Assembly: GCF_019636155.1 (NCBI RefSeq)
Contig: NZ_JAHBYB010000005.1
Coordinates: 62,001-126,000 of the forward strand
Direction: 5' to 3'
Origin: Brevundimonas sp.
GTDB lineage: Bacteria > Pseudomonadota > Alphaproteobacteria > Caulobacterales > Caulobacteraceae
Length of the DNA stretch: 64,000 bases
The notes under the pieces are model-generated. The model made no database searches. It had not been told where the DNA came from and saw nothing but the letters and a program-made list of their open reading frames with translations. This document shows, one piece after another, positions 62,700 to 64,000 of the stretch. Each line of letters starts with the position of its first letter. The stretch's first letter is position 1. Position numbers and translations under genes: made by a program.

Positions 62700-62813
62700 G
62701 ACGCTGCCCCCCGGCGGCTAAGCAACAATGGCGAACACTTTCGTGGCCCGAAAGGAGATCCGCCTCAGCGGCCAGGATCACGGCCCTGGGCGGAAAAGGC
62801 AAATTTCCCCGCC

Positions 62814-63551
62814 TCAGACCGTCCGCCGCCGCTGCAGATGCATCGCCGCGCCGCCGGCCAGCAGCAGACCGAACAGGATCATCGCCCACTCGGTCATCGT
62901 AGGCACGACGGCGACTGGGGGCGCATAGGAGACCAGGACGGGCGTGGTGGGGGCGCCGCCGCCGGTGAAGCGGCTGCTGTTGTCGATGTCACTGTCCGGG
63001 CCGCCGTTGCTGGAGCCGCAGGTTCCCGGCCCCGAAGCGGCGCTGTCGCCGCGCCGATCCAGGCAGACATAGTTGTTGCGGCCGGCGGCCGCGAAGCCGC
63101 CTTCGTAGAGGAAATAGGAGAAGCGCGCCTCCACGTCGGCGAAGTTGTTCACCGGATAGGTCGCGCCGGTTCCGTGCAGCACCTGCAGCACGAGGCGATA
63201 GCCGGTGATGTTTCCCGCCCCGTCCGTCGAGATGACGGCGTTGGCGATCCGGGCCCGGGGATCCGTCGAGTCATAGATCACCGCCCCATCGTCGATATCG
63301 AAAGCCAGCAGATCCGGGCCGAAGTCGTAGTTGGTCAGATTGGGCGCGAAGGGCGCCGGAACAGTGAAGACGCCTTGGACCCTGTCCGCCAGGGAATAGG
63401 GCGAGCACGGCCCGACGGTGCAGACGCCGCCCATGTCGTTGACGGTGGAATAGGTCCCGCTCTGAACGCTGTAGACGGCCTGGGCCGCGGCCGGCCCCGC
63501 CAGAGAGATCACGGCCGTCGCGGCGGCGGCGGCGAGCCAATGGATGGTCAT
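62814..63551 (-). CDS. Secreted protein with IPTL-CTERM tail
   Basis: A 245-residue exported protein. Signal peptide MTIHWLAAAAATAVISLAGP ends near AQA. The mature part has FAPNLTNYDFGPDLLAFDID and a Cys-containing C-terminal half, a single beta-sandwich-like domain of unknown function. The tail VVPTMTEWAMILFGLLLAGG and MHLQRRR end form an IPTL-CTERM tag. The nucleotide sequence of the tag is nearly repeated in its two neighbours. ATG 63551 is the start. It should be processed by the exosortase H encoded 2.4 kb away. Confidence 0.85.
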   Translation of the reverse strand: MTIHWLAAAAATAVISLAGPAAAQAVYSVQSGTYSTVNDMGGVCTVGPCSPYSLADRVQGVFTVPAPFAPNLTNYDFGPDLLAFDIDDGAVIYDSTDPRARIANAVISTDGAGNITGYRLVLQVLHGTGATYPVNNFADVEARFSYFLYEGGFAAAGRNNYVCLDRRGDSAASGPGTCGSSNGGPDSDIDNSSRFTGGGAPTTPVLVSYAPPVAVVPTMTEWAMILFGLLLAGGAAMHLQRRRTV

Positions 63552-63583
63552 GGGAAACGGACTCCAGAATTGGAACAGTGGGC

Positions 63584-64000
63584 TCAGGCGTTGCGGCGCC
63601 GCTGCAGATGCAGGGCGGCGCCGCCGGCCAGCAGCAGGGCGAACAGGATCATCGCCCATTCGGTCAGGGTCGGGACGACGGCGGGTGTGGGCGCGGCCAC
63701 ATAGGTGATGGTCGGCGGGCTGTTGCTGAAGGCCGTCGAGGAATGGGAATCCGCCTCAATCCAGTCGCAGGCTTCAGTCGGCCATGGAGCGGCATATCTC
63801 TGACGGCACAGGCCATTGCTGTAGGTCGAGGTCCACAGCGGAGTGACCGTGACGCCGCTGATGCGAGAGTTGGGATCATTGGGCAGATTCGCCAGATAGG
63901 GTGGTCCCGGAATGCGCTGAATCTGGAACTGGAAGTAGGTTATGACGCCAGCCGCGTCGGTGCTGACGAAGGCCATGGAAACGACGAAGCCGGGCGTGAG
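63584..64000 (-). CDS. IPTL-CTERM protein, 5' end outside window
   Basis: The frame is open to the window edge, so the start is missing and only 138 residues are visible. The end VVPTLTEWAMILFALLLAGG plus LHLQRRRNA is an IPTL-CTERM tag nearly identical to its neighbour. The visible mature part (TVTPLWTSTYSNGLCRQRYA) contains two Cys residues. It ends 33 bases before the 63551 gene, so the two are likely co-transcribed. Confidence 0.75.
   Translation of the reverse strand, partial: LTPGFVVSMAFVSTDAAGVITYFQFQIQRIPGPPYLANLPNDPNSRISGVTVTPLWTSTYSNGLCRQRYAAPWPTEACDWIEADSHSSTAFSNSPPTITYVAAPTPAVVPTLTEWAMILFALLLAGGAALHLQRRRNA

Noticed and set aside
61701-63704. 667-codon plus-strand frame at the right end
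   Set aside because: Shadow of the AraC and IPTL-CTERM genes; no start signals or domains.
1-64000. CRISPR array, tRNA/rRNA genes, insertion sequences
   Set aside because: No regularly spaced repeats, cloverleaf, rRNA segment or transposase was recognised by reading; a tRNAscan and ISfinder search would settle it.

Overview
The window is GC-rich alphaproteobacterial DNA. The gene content points to Caulobacteraceae, most likely a Brevundimonas- or Caulobacter-like organism: a transporter-less lasso peptide cluster with a TonB receptor and isopeptidase, a FecI/FecR pair and many TonB/STN-type parts. The genus is an inference from gene content, not a match.

About 0-8 kb and 20.9-27.7 kb form a defence-type accessory region. 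It holds an MNT-HEPN fusion, a giant HTH-containing protein, a three-gene operon led by a DUF5677-like protein, a zinc-ribbon HEPN protein, a divergent pair made of a PD-(D/E)XK-NACHT NTPase and a GHKL ATPase-nuclease, and a second HEPN protein. 

Embedded between these two halves (8.4-20.6 kb) is a complete lasso peptide cluster. The plus strand encodes an ECF sigma factor, a FecR anti-sigma, an STN-bearing TonB-dependent receptor and an S9-family lasso isopeptidase. The converging minus strand encodes the asparagine-synthetase-like cyclase, a fused RRE-protease, and two tiny precursor genes too short for ordinary gene calling. The predicted cores are GAVIGPPLEHEEMPYDGGA and GAIVGPPLEIEETPFDGVA, each with a Gly1-Glu9 ring. 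The two precursor genes are a tandem duplication that includes promoter, leader and a downstream hairpin. An XRE regulator and two GntR regulators close the cluster.

From 28 to 57 kb lies a sulfide/persulfide and respiration island. It includes a copper-type P1B ATPase, a TsdA-like diheme cytochrome, a cbb3-type oxidase with a triheme third subunit, a disrupted alginate-export-type porin, a ten-gene operon (persulfide dioxygenase-like MBL, PmpA/PmpB, DUF442 protein, SQR, TauE, CydAB, DUF2474, methyltransferase), a BigR/SqrR-like ArsR sensor, two peroxiredoxins, DsrE, and a DsbD/TlpA/DsbA redox block. Two regulatory circuits can be read from repeated sites: a 19-bp element before the MBL/peroxiredoxin genes (43.69 and 49.21 kb), and a perfect CTTAAG-N5-CTTAAG box at 36.26, 46.77 and 55.30 kb, the last next to a QseB/PmrA-type two-component system. 

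After a 0.5 kb gene-poor boundary at 57.3-57.8 kb the codon use becomes strongly GCC/CTG-rich. This last part carries an aspartic protease, a TauE-like protein, an AraC regulator and an exosortase H system with three adjacent IPTL-CTERM-type substrate proteins, the last cut by the window end. No tRNA, rRNA, CRISPR array, IS element or integrase was recognised.
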